Assembly (NCBI GenBank): GCA_011316305.1
Contig: SAUG01000012.1
Coordinates: 186,001-250,000 of the forward strand
Direction: 5' to 3'
DNA length: 64,000 bases
From: Rusavskia elegans
Lineage: Eukaryota; Ascomycota; Lecanoromycetes; Teloschistales; Teloschistaceae
A model generated the notes under the pieces. It was not told the DNA's origin and did not search any database. It was given only the letters and a program-made list of their open reading frames with translations. A program made the position numbers and the translations under genes. Within the stretch, counting starts at the first letter, position 1. Each line of letters begins with the position of its first letter. Shown piece after piece: positions 29,450 through 40,980 of the stretch.

Positions 29450-31951
29450 CTAGACGCCCCAAGACCCACCAACCATGCGTAGAAACCCTCCTAGACCTTT
29501 GCCCGGACTGCTGACCGTTGGCTCTTCTGACGTCGTACTCTCGGTGTCGGATGATCCGGCTGGCAAGGTCTCGATTGCTAATCTTGCGTTGCCTTTGCTT
29601 TCATGATCCGTAAGGTGAGGAGGCAAATGGATTGAGTGATCGACTGTGTCTTGAGACGAGGTCTGTGATTCCGAGCCATCGTCTTCGGTTGTTGATGTCT
29701 CGCCTCCAGTATCGATACCAGGGTCTTCATAGGGTATTATCTGAGCCTCTGGGGTACCTGATCCATCTGGGAAGAGATCGTTCGTTGGGGGATCTTCTGA
29801 CACTGGGACTCCGAGCTCTGGATCAAGGCCGGCATCTGAAAGCAATGCATCTAGATTGGCTTGAACTTCCGCTTCAAGTATATGTTGGCGGTCACTTGAG
29901 ATTCCCCGTCCCGATTCTTTTTCTGGCCTATCATCGAGGGCTTTCTCACCATTTTCCACTTGCGGTGCTATCGGGTCACCTTCTAGATCCTCTGTGTTTT
30001 GTGACTTGGCTACAGGTGGATCAGGCTCAGGCAAATGCCAGCCGTCGCCCACACTCCTAGGTCGGTCCCAGGGGTTCTCCAGCCTTTCGTCGAGTCCTGG
30101 GCTCAAAAGTCCTCTTCCCAATTCGAATTCTCCATATTGATCATTTGTCGCGAGGACTCTTGGTCCGACACTAGTCACTTCGCCAGTGTTGACCATGTAT
30201 TCAAGAGCTTTCTTGCCATCTGCAATCAGCTCGTCCGTCCGGCCTAGACACCTCTTCAACGCTTGATTAAGCCTCTGACTGTCGAGTAACAAAACCCTCT
30301 GACCTGCTAGATCTACTTTGAACGATCGAGTCCGGCGCTTTTTGGCTACCGGTATCGACGAGTTACGGAGTGTAGGGCTGAAGCTTGCAGAATCAGGGAA
30401 ACTGGTATCATCGCTGGTGCCACTGGAAGCATTGCTGAAGCGATCATCATCCAGTTCGTCTTCATCAGCGGAAGAAGTGGGAGAAAGCTCATCGTTTGTG
30501 GATGGCATCGAAAACCTGCTTGAAGCTGAGAAAGTGGAAGACGGGAAGTGGCCGGATGAGCGCAGGCGTCGAAATTGTCGCAGTTCGGCCTTTTGTTTGC
30601 GCATCTCTGTTTCAAGAGTACGGTTGATGGCTAGGAGGGATGAGTTGCTGATTTCGAGATCCAAGACTTTGCGCTCGCGCCGGGCGTTTGCAGCCAGCTC
30701 GTTGAGGTGATCAAGCTTACTTTGCCCAGGGGCTACTTTGCTCGGACTCTGCGGACAGACTAGCTCCGGGGAGGCTGTCGCTGGGGATTCTGACGGTGGT
30801 GGCTCTGCAGATACGGGTCCCTGTGGTATTGAAGGACCAGAGTCTTGACCGTAATCTGACATGGCGAAGCTTGATCTTCGACTGGGAGCGAACCCAAAGC
30901 TTGCGGTATTCGGTGCCTGTGTTTGACTCCTTCGCCTTGATGGACCGTTGACGCTAGACCGACAAGAAATGTTTGCCTGACCGTTGACTAAATTATCTGG
31001 GGCTTTGATATCATTGGATCCATTGGATACCAGACGAGTGTGCCGCCGAGGTGAGGGTTTGCTCAGCGAAGACTTCCGCGATATAGGTAGAATTTCCTCC
31101 TTCAAAGGGGATGGCGGTCGTGGCGTGGGACTGGAAGTTGCCTGGTAAGAGCTGAAGATAGTCTGTAGGGGTGGTCTAGCGGAGACGATGCCGTTGGCGA
31201 ATCTTGGTGGAGGAGTAGTAGCTTCGGGCATCCGGTCTGCGTAGAAGAATTTGGGATGTTCGTCTCCGGACTCGGGGCTTGCTGTCAGCGCAGATGTGTC
31301 GTTCTTGCTAGCGCCGTTGATGTGTTGAATGCCCGCGAACTTTGGTTGTAATCTGGGACTTTGCGATTGCGGCCTTGTCTGAAGCCTTGGTTTTGCATCG
31401 TTTGCGAAGAAGAACTTGGGTGGATTGTCCGGACTGGCGGCCCTCGAGCCTTTCTCTTGAGTGCTCCCTGCTGGACTGGAACGTGTTGCATACTGCACAT
31501 CACTGGCGACACTTCGAGCTCTTTCAGGTCGTGAGGTATGCGCTCCTTGTATCGCAGATGCAGATGCTTTGTGTACTTCTTCAGGAGGCCAGTGTCGGCC
31601 TTCAATCATTGACGTTGGTCTTGCAGTGGGTGGCGTTCTCTCTGGAGTACTCCTTGGCGTCGACGAAGCGCTCTCGACTCTTGTTTTCCTCGAGCCGGAG
31701 CGTGGCGTGATGTTTGAACTCAGGAGCGTCTTAACCGGAGTCGTGACGTCTTGCTTGCTGTCAAGGGCGGGCGCATTCTGATTTGTCCCCTGCTTTGTCC
31801 CCTTCGTATCTCTTCTTAGTGTTGGGGCTGTTGAGGAGACTGGCGATCGGACGTTTGACGGCGTATGGATGCCTTTGCCAGTCCATCTTGAAGCACTGGC
31901 GGGCGTTGAGGTCCTGGCGTTGGAATTTCCGTTTGGTGGATCAAGGATCAT
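29450..31951 (-). CDS. Low-complexity fungal protein with coiled coil
   Basis: A single 833-residue frame without introns. Ser/Thr/Pro- and Arg-rich, mostly disordered N-terminal 400 residues. Two short repeats P-K-F-F-[FY]-A occur near residues 175 and 232, each followed by a proline-rich stretch. Residues about 410-465 form a heptad-rich coiled coil (LDLEISNSSLLAINRTLE followed by basic MRKQKAELRQFRRL). A conserved basic/helical block K-K-R-R-T-R-S-F-K...L-L-L-D-S-Q-R-L-N-Q-A-L-K lies near 535-570. The C-terminal third is acidic and ends in a glycine-rich G-G-F-L-R-M-V-G-G motif. I recognise it as a type of conserved ascomycete protein but know no function. The FFxA repeats could be short binding motifs. 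Confidence 0.75.
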   Translation of the reverse strand: MILDPPNGNSNARTSTPASASRWTGKGIHTPSNVRSPVSSTAPTLRRDTKGTKQGTNQNAPALDSKQDVTTPVKTLLSSNITPRSGSRKTRVESASSTPRSTPERTPPTARPTSMIEGRHWPPEEVHKASASAIQGAHTSRPERARSVASDVQYATRSSPAGSTQEKGSRAASPDNPPKFFFANDAKPRLQTRPQSQSPRLQPKFAGIQHINGASKNDTSALTASPESGDEHPKFFYADRMPEATTPPPRFANGIVSARPPLQTIFSSYQATSSPTPRPPSPLKEEILPISRKSSLSKPSPRRHTRLVSNGSNDIKAPDNLVNGQANISCRSSVNGPSRRRSQTQAPNTASFGFAPSRRSSFAMSDYGQDSGPSIPQGPVSAEPPPSESPATASPELVCPQSPSKVAPGQSKLDHLNELAANARRERKVLDLEISNSSLLAINRTLETEMRKQKAELRQFRRLRSSGHFPSSTFSASSRFSMPSTNDELSPTSSADEDELDDDRFSNASSGTSDDTSFPDSASFSPTLRNSSIPVAKKRRTRSFKVDLAGQRVLLLDSQRLNQALKRCLGRTDELIADGKKALEYMVNTGEVTSVGPRVLATNDQYGEFELGRGLLSPGLDERLENPWDRPRSVGDGWHLPEPDPPVAKSQNTEDLEGDPIAPQVENGEKALDDRPEKESGRGISSDRQHILEAEVQANLDALLSDAGLDPELGVPVSEDPPTNDLFPDGSGTPEAQIIPYEDPGIDTGGETSTTEDDGSESQTSSQDTVDHSIHLPPHLTDHESKGNARLAIETLPAGSSDTESTTSEEPTVSSPGKGLGGFLRMVGGSWGV

Positions 31952-32847
31952 GATGGCAAGCGTATAGCGAAGAGTCGAAGCTGAATGACACCCCTGTTTC
32001 CACGCATCTTCGTATAGCGCTCGTGTATGGTAAAGCTATGGCGATCTAGAGTTGCTGGAGATGGTCAATAATGTTGACGCATACATTTGGCCCTAGCAAC
32101 ACTTAGCTCCTCCACCTCGGCGACGGCATGATCTCATTCTTGAAGTACCCTCTCCTTCACAGTCACTTTGATCAAAGGTTTGAATAAGCGCTATGGCCTG
32201 GAGCAACTAATTTTCCTGAGGGTCTATACAGTGTTCTCACAATTCCCTATCTAGGGGTCCTTCCCAGCAGTAGATGAGTAAACAATGCCAAGACGTGAAC
32301 CTGATCCGGCTAGACCGGTGTCGATGTTTCTGGTCCTGCAATCATTCGAAGGACCTCACGCCGAGTACTCGAGACATCGACATCTTCGACAATCGAGCAC
32401 TCTATACTACAACGACTGCCGCATATGTCAACTACGCGTCAATGACTGTTTACATCAATAACGGACCTCTTGCGATGAGCTGACCTGCCTGTCGAGATCT
32501 CGATGCCGGGACATCCGTCATGCCACGTGCATGGTATCGATCGTTCGTTGCAGAAGGCTGCTTCAATGAGGTTTGCTTCATGCCGGTGGAACATTGAACC
32601 TTTTTCGACGGTGATCCGTACATGTTAGGAATCGATAGTTCTATCATCTAGCAAGGTTGGCACTAACATGAGTACTTGAGTGTTTCACTTTGCTTCAAAA
32701 GGTTACGGAGGCTAGTATTTACCATTTGAGCATCGATGTTCTATTCATACCTCGAGCTATCCGTTGTCTTCAGCTAAGCTACGACTATCATCCGCAAAGC
32801 AACTGCCGTCAATTTGGTTCCAGCACAAGATTCTTCAATGCAAGACT
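31952..32847. other. Intergenic region
   Basis: Promoter of the coiled-coil protein gene (left side) and 3' flank of the hydrolase pseudogene (right side). No convincing gene; short open frames lack any family resemblance or splice support. Confidence 0.4.
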
Positions 32848-34105
32848 CTAGCCCAGCACCTTGTTCAGCCATGAATGCATTACTCGATTGAGGTCTTGGT
32901 AAGATCCGGTTTGACAGTGATACGTGGATGGTCCAGTGAACAATGGTACGTGGCTCTATCACCCAGAGCCTCCGCCACCCGCATCGACTGGTTCGGGTAG
33001 AACCCTTCAGAACTCGCATCTGCTACCCAGTTTGGCACCCGAACCTTGTCGATCCACTCTTCCATGAAAGACCAAATACCTTGCTCAGCACCCCACCGCG
33101 TCGTCAAGTCGGTGTTTCTGGGTTTTTGATCAAGGCATCGAGCAACTCATTGAAGGCAGTCGCGTTGCCAGAGTCCAGAAGAGTTTGCGCCTCTTCCTGC
33201 AGCACATCGTAAGAAGCCTCATAGGCGTCCCATACGCCGCCATCAAGGAGGACGGCGGAAATGCGGGCTTCGAAAGCTGCAGCGCGTGCGGCAAAATACC
33301 CTCCGAACGAATAGCCTAGGAGTGGAACTTGTGTGGGTTCAACGACAGCAGACTGGTTGGTGAGTAGATAGTCCACGACCGGTGGCACAACGCGCTCCCA
33401 GTCTGGGATGAATCCAAGACCTTGGTCACGCCGGACCTTGGGTTGGCCAGGACCTTCGTAAGTTATCGCATTCCAACCACGAGCGTGGGCAGGAACCACA
33501 AACGTGTGGTAGAGATCTTCCTGTGCACCGTCATAGCCGTTTCCAAGAATGATGGTAGGCCGTTTGACATCCGAGTAATTGGAGACAGTGAACCACAGTG
33601 CCTTGACGGTGAAGTTGATGGTAGCAATTTGTAATCGCTGTCCTGGAACGGGCAAAGCCGCCATCGCCTTGTCGAAAACGGCAGTCTGTTCCTCCCAAAA
33701 ATAGTTGATCAACGGGTTATCTGGGTTGCCGTGCAGGTAGAAGTCGGCTCGGCGGAAGTAAGTGGCTGTGGAGAACCATGTGTCTCTCACATTGAAGGCG
33801 TCGTATGCGATCTCTGGATCTTCGGCCTGAGCCTTGGTCTGATTTGCAAGCTCCCGGAAGACTTCGGTCCAGCTGTCAAAATCGCCAGCTGTGAGATTCT
33901 TCGCTACAGCCAGAATAGGTTTAATATCTGCTCCTCCGGCAGTGGCCTCACTGAGCGGTACCAGAAGCTCGATGTGGAAAGACTGATCTTTGCTGAGGAG
34001 TAGGATTGGATTTTCGTCATCCTCTAGCTGTGCAGTCGCAAGGGGTGAACCCACGAGAAGTGTTAAGAGCAGCGATCGGATGATGGAGATGACAGTGTTC
34101 TTCAT
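32848..34105 (-). pseudogene. Secreted alpha/beta hydrolase, frameshifted
   Basis: Starts at 34105 with a signal-peptide-like segment (SIIRSLLLTLLVGSPLATA). The first 333 residues are a sound alpha/beta hydrolase of the FrsA-like/2,6-dihydropseudooxynicotine hydrolase kind frequent in fungi: oxyanion-region G-N-G-Y-D-G, nucleophile elbow G-Y-S-F-G-G near residue 262, then L-D-G-G-V-W-D. The frame breaks near 33105, where homologous reading continues in another frame (W-G-A-E-Q-G-I-W-S-F), and again near 32935, where the catalytic-His region (T-Y-H-C-Q-T-G) continues in the third frame to a stop at 32848. Two separate single-base shifts leave the His out of frame. No splice sites explain them. 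Either a recent pseudogene or two assembly indels. Confidence 0.75.
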
Positions 34106-35831
34106 TGTTACTTTGGCTGGTACTCGATAGTAAGCTGTGGTCGAAGGTAGCTCTGTCTGAAAAGGTGGGTAATGCATCTTCTTCACCTTGAGTCGCTCGC
34201 CGCCTCTTATATTCATTTCCGCCACAACTTTCTGATAACGGCATTTATTAGATCCGTGGGCTGTACGGCCGACCGGATTATGGTAGGAAACGCCAGATTG
34301 TCAGCAGGATAGACAGGTTGTGACGTGATGAGTAAACCATACAAACCCAGCCTCAAATATTTTGGACTATTCATCAAGGCCTGACCTTGGGTCATCACGT
34401 AGACTTTGACGGCACTCAATGGACAAAGTCGTGTAGCCATCCTTCACTGTCATTGACACGTACAGAGTACTTCCACATGGTTGATTCCGAGTCGCTAAAG
34501 GGACGGCCAACTCTGAATACGGTAAGGAATGGCAACTCATGGATTCCTATACGAAGCATCCGGTATCAACAGACAAGCCACGAATAGATGCTCTGCGCCA
34601 AGAACGGACTTGTGTGCTTAGGCTCGGTCGAGTTGATGATCCCAACATCAACGCAGGAGAACGATAGCCAAGCCATGAGCCAGGTACCCCGTCGTACTCG
34701 TCATCGCATAGGCAGCCAAATCATAATTGATGGGTCTATCTCCCTAGCTTTCGATTCTGGTCAGACACATCAAGCTGGATCACTGATCCTATATCGTCAT
34801 CCGCTCAGACGGCCTGCTTGAAAGGTGGTGAACAATGATCTCGAGCCACGTGAGCAGAAAATGATGATACAAAGCTAACATGTAGTTGATATGATAAGGT
34901 CGGACGAGAAGCATTTGGGAGAAAGAAGTCATCAACATCAGCCCCAGGTTCAATGATCAGAAAGGGAGTATTGAATAACGAATGCAGCAGAAGGGAAGGG
35001 CTACTAATCGAAGCGGCTGACTCGAGCTGTAAATAGGGGAAGCGCCGCACATCATCAGCATGCTCAGGTAACTTCTGAGCCTCAGATCTGAAGGGAACGG
35101 CCACCATATGATTGATCCCTTATGGGGCAGATGTCTCCAGAGCACGGGAACAGTTTCCCCATATGTTAATCTGTTTACTTGGAAGAGATATGTTCAACGC
35201 CCGTACCACTCTAGAACACCCGCCTGCTGAGAAACATATCCATGTGAATGATGGTCTGAGACCCTGAACGATTCAACTCCACGGATTACTCAACGATGGT
35301 GTGACACGTGTTTATATGAGTGTGTTAGCGATTGACTTGGGAAAGTCGAAGCAGCGGCAGCGATGTATATCTTCATTGAAACTCACCAGAAGGGCCGCCA
35401 GACTGCGAAAAATCGGAGCAAGTGGAGGGAGATCAGCTATGATCTGCTAGATAGAGCTTCATACCTTTCGTGTGGCCTAAACACCTAGGTAACAAGCCCA
35501 ATGCCTTGGAATAGGGGCTTTACACGAATTGTCAGGGTCAAGTATTGCAGAGATTTCCGACCAGGTCAAACACCAGGCCGAAGCAGCAGTCGAAAGCTGT
35601 ATCAATGTTGACTTTGAGACATCAAATATATAAAACTGGGCTGTGTCGTTCCAATTGAATCTGGGTTGCAATCTCAAGGAAAAGAGATAACGGAGTGGTA
35701 TGAAAGACTGTTAGGTCTCTGGCAAAAGAGGGATGTTCGTGCCAAGGCCTAGGGCTAGGGCACCAAATTTGTAGTTGCTCATAACAACTCACCAGCATTA
35801 ATTTGTTTGAGATGCCAAAAAGACATGAAAT
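34106..35831. other. Intergenic region, no protein gene seen
   Basis: 1.7 kb between the hydrolase pseudogene and the tRNA gene. Composition is normal. No open frame has family resemblance, and no repeats were noted. The tRNA 3' trailer with its T tract lies at the right end. Confidence 0.4.
35816..35821 (-). terminator. Pol III T-tract terminator of tRNA-Arg
   Basis: On the minus strand a run of five or more T lies about 11 nt past the tRNA 3' end, as expected for RNA polymerase III termination. Confidence 0.6.
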
Positions 35832-35903
35832 CACTCCTCCTGGGACTCGAACCCAGAGCCTCTAGATTAGAAGTCTAGCGCGCTACCATTGCGCCAGAAG
35901 AGC
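35832..35903 (-). tRNA. tRNA-Arg (anticodon UCU)
   Basis: A 72-nt cloverleaf on the minus strand without an intron. Acceptor GCTCTTC pairs with GAGGAGT (two G-U pairs), discriminator G. D arm GCGC...GCGC with AATGGTA loop; anticodon stem CTAGA/TCTAG with loop CTTCTAA, giving anticodon TCT; T arm CTGGG/CCCAG with TTCGAGT loop. The A-box-like (TGGCGCAATGG) and B-box (GGTTCGAGTCC) promoter elements are intact. It reads AGA codons. Confidence 0.95.
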
Positions 35904-36499
35904 ACAACTTCCCGATAAAAAATTAAGCATAATTTTACCCTACTTTTTCAATGCTTAGAGAGAGAAAAATCACCTCACGATATGGTCAACCCTTTCCGCC
36001 CAAAGTCATTGCAGACCAGACGTAAATATCCATACTATATCAAGGAACAGTTTTCGAGTCTGCCAATCTCAGTAATGCGTTACAAACAGTAAGTGCAACT
36101 TCTTCCCCAGAAAGTGAAACAATAAAGACTTCGCCCCACCTCAGCCCACCCATCTTCAGTCAGCACTCGGCCAAAATTAGATGGGGGCCGTTACAGAAAA
36201 CCCAAGCTGGGTAGCAGCTGACAGTCTGTTGCTGCACGAAAACATCATGATACGATCAATGGGCATGTTCGTGTGGTGGTGTCAGAACGCAGCCATGCCG
36301 ATCCTTCAGCTGGGCTCTCCGAACATCATAGAAGTTTCGAATATATTAATTATTCGTCTCTCTGATTATTCTGAGGCTCTGATGATATCTCCATTATTCC
36401 TTCAGGCTCGCCCTGGTCGTCACCACGAGACATACAAAGCCTACCCACCGCCCAAAAGGGAGACCGGGGTGAAGCATCCAGGCTCTAAACTTCGACATC
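35904..36499. promoter_or_regulatory. Upstream region of membrane protein gene
   Basis: About 600 bp between the tRNA gene and the membrane protein start codon. No gene or strong motif seen. Confidence 0.3.
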
Positions 36500-38691
36500 A
36501 TGGCTGGACAGAGACCAGAAGCTATGTCGCTCGCTCGGTGGGGGATCGATTTGGATGAGACTGAGGAGCACAAAAATGACAATGGTGAATTTTACATCCT
36601 CCAGGCCAGCAACATTGCGAGAATTAACCAACATGGTACAGCCACTACATTTGCAAGGACGTTCAATCCCAGGACTCAATTCTGGGAAGTCTTTCGTGCA
36701 CAAATCTGGCGACTTTTGTTCACCGCTGTCTTGGTCGCCCTTGTCATTGTCACCTTGACCATCTACGACGATAGGAAAGCCGTTGCTCATGACGACAAAA
36801 TCACCTTCAATACCATCATTACCGTTCTGAATCTGGCCCTGGGTCTCAACTTCTTCGTATGGATATTATCGACTTTCGACTCGATTACTGCAATGTCACT
36901 GACAGCATATAAAGGAAGCCTTCAAGGACATGGCAAAAGTCCTCCGATGGAGGGTCCTGGCCAACCGAAAGTTCACAGCCAGGGAAACAGATTTGATCCT
37001 CGGCGGGGAGAGCCTGATCAAACTGTTCACATTGATGCGGGAATCCATGAAGAAGCCTCTGACATGCTTTGTCTGTGCCTGCTGGGTATGTGTTACCTCG
37101 ACGATGATTCTAGTTTCGCGAAGTGTTCCAAGCTACTTTCAACTTCTTTTGCCTGAAATTGCATGCTGAAGAATCGATACTCACTTATCTTCGTAGCTGG
37201 CGCTCAATCTCGTAAGTATACCTCCCTTCCCAAGCCTTCCAGCTCTGTCGCTGACACGTCGAAGCTTGCCCAAGCCTCTGTTGCCATGATAGGACTGACC
37301 TATTCGATGGACACTGGCGTTGACTCGAAGACCATCACGACAAGCCGCGATATGGTTTCGGTACCGCGAGTAGATTGCTACTACAACAGAGGCACATGCA
37401 CCACCGACCCTGATCAGCCGCCCGAGATCGCCCAGAACGAGGCACATGCTTACGGAGAGCTTACCCAAGGCTTAGAGAGTTGCCCCTATGCGACAGATGA
37501 GGACATCTTCCATGCATCTCAAGACTGTCAATATTTCTACAGCAATCGCAGCCAAGAGTTTGCCTATCGTTTCGCAGAGTATAATCCCCAGGATCGACGC
37601 CGCGCCTATCCTTACCAAACCAAACGGCTGATCAAAGTTTCTCCTGGGCCATGCTATCGATCTTCACCAAGGGGAGATGATGTTTACTATGCTCCCTCTA
37701 ACGATGGACCCGCATCGAAGGTGGTACTTCGCTTTTCAAACGGAACCGATGACGAACTTGTTTCCGCTGCCAGGTCAGATACCGCCTATGACTCGACGAC
37801 TTACGCCTACATTGGCTATCAAGCGCCCCAGAATGCCTCCGCAGCAGCTTGTGGCCCTCGATGCATCTGGGTTTATGCGATACGCTGGAATGGCACGGTG
37901 ACGAATCGAGGCACCGATGTCATCAAATGTCCCATATCGGTTTCCAACGTGACCAATGTTGGCGATCCCGCACACGTTGTTCCGGATAAAACCGCTCGGA
38001 TGGCTGCAGCCTCGATCGCACTCTCAGGTCGTTACACGAATCCTAATAAAAATCCCGTGAAACAGTGGCAGCAATATCAGCTATATCCCTACGGGTAAGC
38101 CTTGCACCATGTCTCCTCAGATTGACAGCCTTGCATCCACTACGTATCCGGCCCGGAGTAGCATGCTTACAGTGATATTCTTTTAGTTCGCACTGGGAAA
38201 CCAACAACCTTACCAACGAAGAGATTGGCTCCCGCATGGCAGAATTTGCCATCGGCTCCTTGGCCGGAATGGCGGGCCTCAATGAACACACCGACATTCC
38301 AGGAACACTGCCCACCCTAGGCTTTCACCTCTCGGTTCAATGGCGCTACGTCATCCCGCTCACTATTTGCATCACAGCCGTACATTGCTTCCTGGTCGGT
38401 CTGATCTGTTTCATTGTCAGACCGGTGGTTATACCTGGTGACAGCAATCTCATCACAGCCAGACTCTTGCAGGGACTTGTCGGTAGAATAGGGGATAAGG
38501 GTGGACTGCTGCAGGAAAAAGAGATTGCAGAAGCAATCCAGCGGGAAACCTCCGGGGTTGCCGATGGGCATGGGACGATAGGGTATGGAGTCCGGGATGG
38601 CGTTGGAGGGATGGTATTGGAGATAGGGGAAGGCATGGTGAGGAGAAAAGACTTGGTAGGGGGTAAATTCCCGAAAGGGCAATATGCTTGA
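36500..38691 (+). CDS. Polytopic membrane protein of unknown function
   Basis: Five exons (36500-36856, 36915-37085, 37197-37211, 37265-38094, 38187-38691) give 625 residues. The first intron has a CACTGAC branch point and an AAAG acceptor; skipping it would shift the frame. Exon 3 is a 15-nt microexon (L-A-L-N-L) that joins two halves of a membrane helix. Predicted helices lie near residues 71-89, 102-118, 165-195 and 511-534. Between the last two lies a large, probably extracellular domain of about 300 residues with several Cys (C-Y-Y-N-R-G-T-C, C-P-Y-A, D-C-Q-Y-F) and N-glycosylation sequons. The glycine-rich C-terminal tail is cytosolic. The layout is that of a common Pezizomycotina membrane protein family without known function. 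Confidence 0.75.
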
Positions 38692-39447
38692 AGACTCATT
38701 GTTTCGAAATTTGAATAGATAACAAGCGTATGACCGTCGCAGTTCCCTTAGACATGTGAATCTCATTGGGGTTATGACGATCTCTCGTCGTAATATATCG
38801 CAATTGGGCCACACAGTAACCAACCACCTCACAAGGTTCCTATCAACCAGGTAACCGTCCCATATCATTACTACAGCCGTTGCTCGATTGAAGAAGCTTA
38901 CAGCAGCAATAAAATGTTATGTAGGCAATCGTTATGAAAACTCATATCAAGGTACCCACTCCTGTATTATACCCCCATGCATTAGATTGATAACAAATTA
39001 CCAAGACTTCTAGACTGGGCCACTCCACAACCAGGTATTTGCCGACCCGCCCCAAGAAGGCTTCAATCCAGCCGGATTGGGTTCGTGAGAATTTGATTCC
39101 GAGTTATATATCCATCTGCTGCAGATAGCAGGAGTCTCGACTGAACTCCTCATTGCACTCGATGGTGAATACCAAGTACACCCTATCACGAGGGAAGCTG
39201 GCCCCCGCTGACGATCAGCAGGGGTGCTGAAAGCTCATAAATATGGTGACAATGAAAGGGCTTCAGGTGCATGCTGTACAGTTATGGTCTATCTGGGCTT
39301 CTAGCTCTCTATTGAGTTGAGTTCAAAATTCGATAACGGGATAGAAGGAGGAAAAGCCAAGACCGGCTGGAGACCAGCCAAAAAAATTTTGTCACTGCAG
39401 CCTCGTAGGAAAGAAACTGGCGACGACCGTCCTTTTCGCACGGTCGC
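38692..39447. other. Intergenic region between convergent genes
   Basis: 750 bp holding the 3' ends of the membrane protein gene (+) and the small secreted protein gene (-). No gene seen. Confidence 0.4.
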
Positions 39448-40105
39448 CTACACTGTCAGACCCAGGATCGCAAACCCGAACTCTTTCCCCGCGTCCCAGA
39501 TCTCGAACTCTGCCTGCCTCCACCCGTGCTCATTCAAATGCGTATATAAAGCCAACAGCGCTTTCCCCAGCATGTCGTAAGTGATATGGCGCGGCACCGC
39601 ATTCAGTGGTCCCGTCAACCCATATGACCAAAGTGGCCTGTCTTCCACCCCGGCGTTTTTGACTCTCAGACTGTACGCGCCGACCGTGGTATTGAAGATC
39701 CAACCGGAGCTGAAGCTGATGACATGATCTTCACTGGGAGGGGCGGTCTCGTTAAGGATCTGCTGATACGCGCTAGCTACGACGGGACGTATTTGCCGGG
39801 TATCGGCTGGGAGGCCGGGGGTGAGGGCGATGTAGGTGCGGGACTTGGGTGCACAAAGTATGAGTGGATCTGGGACGCCGTTGCGCTTCTTTGGCGGGGT
39901 CATGCTGAGGTTTGTTGAGCATGTCAGTCGGAGTGGACGGTGGGGTGATGATGGCTTACGCTCCCGCTACAACATGGGTGTATGGTGCATTCTGACAAAG
40001 GACCTTGGGCGAATCTTGGGATGGTGCGGCGAATGTTGGTGATAATGTCAATTCCAGTACGAGTAATGCGTACGCTGCCAGAAGTGGAGACCCCAACTTG
40101 AACAT
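39448..40105 (-). CDS. Small secreted protein, unknown function
   Basis: Two exons (40105-39960, 39904-39448) give 200 residues; intron of 55 bp with GTAAGC donor and CTCAG acceptor. The N terminus (LLAAYALLVLELTLSPTFAA) is a signal peptide. There are only two Cys in the predicted mature part (V-L-C-Q-N near residue 37 and L-I-L-C-A near 65) and two sequons (ILNETAP, WIFNTTVG). The C-terminal half (Y-D-M-L-G-K-A-L-L-A-L-Y-T-H-L-N-E-H-G-W-style helix, then F-E-I-W-D-A-G-K-E-F-G) is a conserved-looking block I have seen in ascomycete hypothetical secreted proteins. Function unknown; size and export would fit an effector-like role but nothing proves it. Confidence 0.7.
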
Positions 40106-40709
40106 GTTGAGCAAGCTGGTGCAATGAAGTCGAATATAATTTGAGCAAGTTGGAGGAAAGAAAAGAGATATATAGGAGAAACCTGTCGCCAGCGGCAGCT
40201 AGACAAGAGATAAAAGGCCGGCTACCAGCACCAACCCGGTTGATTCTTACATTTGGCAAAAGCGGAACAACGGTACGCGCCCGCAGCTGTCAGGACATAT
40301 TTCCCTCTCTCGAGGCCAGATAGGCTCTGAGGTCCGGTGCAATGGAAAAGTAGGCGACTTGCGGAGCATACTGGTGACGGATACGAAACACAGAGATGTC
40401 ACCGACGCATAGCAGTCAGGGACCCAAAACCGACAGGCGAAAGTTTATACAACCCTCCTATCTGATCCAGAAAATCCTAACATACGGCGGACATGACATC
40501 AGCCCCAGCGAAAAGAAGATAAAAAAAAATGATAGAATATTTGTAATGCCCTAATGCCAACAAGAGCAAGGACCACGCCAAGTGTGGCCGCGACTGAAGA
40601 GAGGAAATGATGATCATGTAAGAGAAGTGAGCACTGGCAGTACCAGGAGACGTGAGTACTTGTCGAAAGGGTCTTGATAACGTGCCCCCTTCCCCCCTAC
40701 CCCGTGCCC
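40106..40709. other. Intergenic, promoter of small secreted protein
   Basis: Upstream of the small secreted protein gene. No gene seen. Confidence 0.35.
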
Positions 40710-40980
40710 CCTTTGAGTCATAAGCGCAAGATTCCGCGGAGACTATACTTGATCGAGCGTACTTTGAGTCATTAAGGGCGAAATTCCGCGGAGACGATTC
40801 TCCCCGTCGCGCCGGATTGATATAGGCGTATATACGGCTGTCTAAGTATTCTCCCCGTCGCTTCTTACTTGCTGCGTATATACGGCTGTCCAAGTTTTCT
40901 CCCCGTCGCTTCTCGCTCGCTGCCCGCATGCACGGCTGCCCAGTATTCTCCCCGTCGCTTCTCACTCGCTGCCGCCGGAA
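40710..40980. repeat. Degenerate 48-51 bp minisatellite
   Basis: Tandem units of 48-51 bp. Four copies begin with TTCTCCCCGTCGC at about 40798, 40849, 40897 and 40946 and share TATACGGCTGTC(T/C)AAGT. Two further units upstream (about 40712 and 40761) share TTTGAGTCATTAAGGGCG and ATTCCGCGGAGAC at the same 49 bp spacing. The minus-strand reading is open over 162 codons, but its repeat peptide and lack of family suggest chance. Confidence 0.75.

Noticed and set aside
36857..36914. Reading the segment as a +1 frameshift in the membrane protein gene
   Set aside because: GTATGG donor, CACTGAC branch and AAAG acceptor with phase 0 on both sides make a 58 bp intron, so no frameshift is needed.
40477..40965. 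162-codon open frame on the minus strand
   Set aside because: Openness is explained by the 48-51 bp minisatellite; the protein is repetitive and unlike any family.
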